Shown here one piece after another: positions 30,873 through 30,922 of a stretch of DNA of 30,922 nucleotides. Each line of letters begins with the position of its first letter. The stretch's first letter is position 1. Under the pieces are notes generated by a model. The model was not told the DNA's origin and ran no database searches. It saw only the letters and a list, made by a program, of their open reading frames with translations. Source of the DNA: DSXF01 sp964387495. GTDB taxonomy: Bacteria > Chloroflexota > Anaerolineae > Anaerolineales > Villigracilaceae. Made by a program: the position numbers and the translations under genes. The stretch lies in contig CAYLXB010000041.1 in NCBI GenBank assembly GCA_964387495.1, positions 1 to 30,922 on the forward strand, in the 5' to 3' direction.

Positions 30873-30922
30873 CCACCTGACAGTTTGACGTTACAGGTAG
30901 TTGAAGAGCGGAACGGAGACAG
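30873..30922 (+). other. Downstream tail, nothing clear
   Basis: The last 50 bases hold a short ACCTG/CAGGT inverted pair and no T-run terminator. The operon could continue past the window. Confidence 0.3.

Overview
The window looks like chromosome of a strictly anaerobic bacterium, most likely a member of the Chloroflexota (Anaerolineae type). This is an inference from high-GC coding sequence, MttB-type corrinoid methyltransferases, a RACo-type corrinoid activator, a tungsten-type aldehyde oxidoreductase with a polyferredoxin, and an ECF transporter beside a SAM hydrolase. I saw no rRNA, tRNA or CRISPR array.

Layout. 7-1398: a complete ISAzo13-family insertion sequence with 26-bp inverted repeats, whose transposase is split in two frames at a perfect A_AAA_AAG slippery site. 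1419-4729 (+): an ICMT-like membrane methyltransferase, an unusual large protein with a C-terminal B12-binding-like domain, and a divergent ProC-like reductase, the last two overlapping by ATGA. 4707-9032 (-): SAM hydrolase, double-ATPase EcfA, a large S component and EcfT, behind a near-consensus promoter. 9336-12362 (+): a membrane multi-PAS diguanylate cyclase. 12623-14194 (+): a P5C-dehydrogenase-like ALDH. 14274-16741 (-): polyferredoxin, AOR and a MoaD-like protein. 16880-18868 (+): a small membrane protein and two CoA-transferase subunits. 18977-21107 (+): an unknown protein, a polytopic membrane protein and a PspC-domain protein. 21193-22116 (+): an EamA transporter. 22155-27098 (+): a MetH-activation-domain-like protein, RACo and a clostripain-type peptidase. 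27295-30872 (+): a corrinoid protein and two tandem non-pyrrolysine MttB paralogues.

How the genes may work together. The right-hand third is a corrinoid methyl-transfer system. The MttB homologues should move a methyl group from a quaternary or tertiary amine to the corrinoid protein at 27295, and RACo should return oxidised Co(II) corrinoid to Co(I). The methyltransferase that would pass the methyl to tetrahydrofolate is not in the window. The B12-like protein at 2115 with its ProC-like partner, and the P5CDH-like enzyme at 12623, hint at amino-acid or proline-type metabolism. They are far from the MttB genes, so the link is only a suggestion. The AOR with its ferredoxin and the CoA-transferase pair are divergently transcribed across about 140 bp and could interconvert aldehyde, acid and acyl-CoA.

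The items most worth a second look are the B12-like protein with altered motif, the ProC homologue with changed substrate residues, the oversized ECF S component beside a SAM hydrolase, the slippery-site transposase, and a terminator-like hairpin that overlaps the ribosome binding site of the PspC gene.
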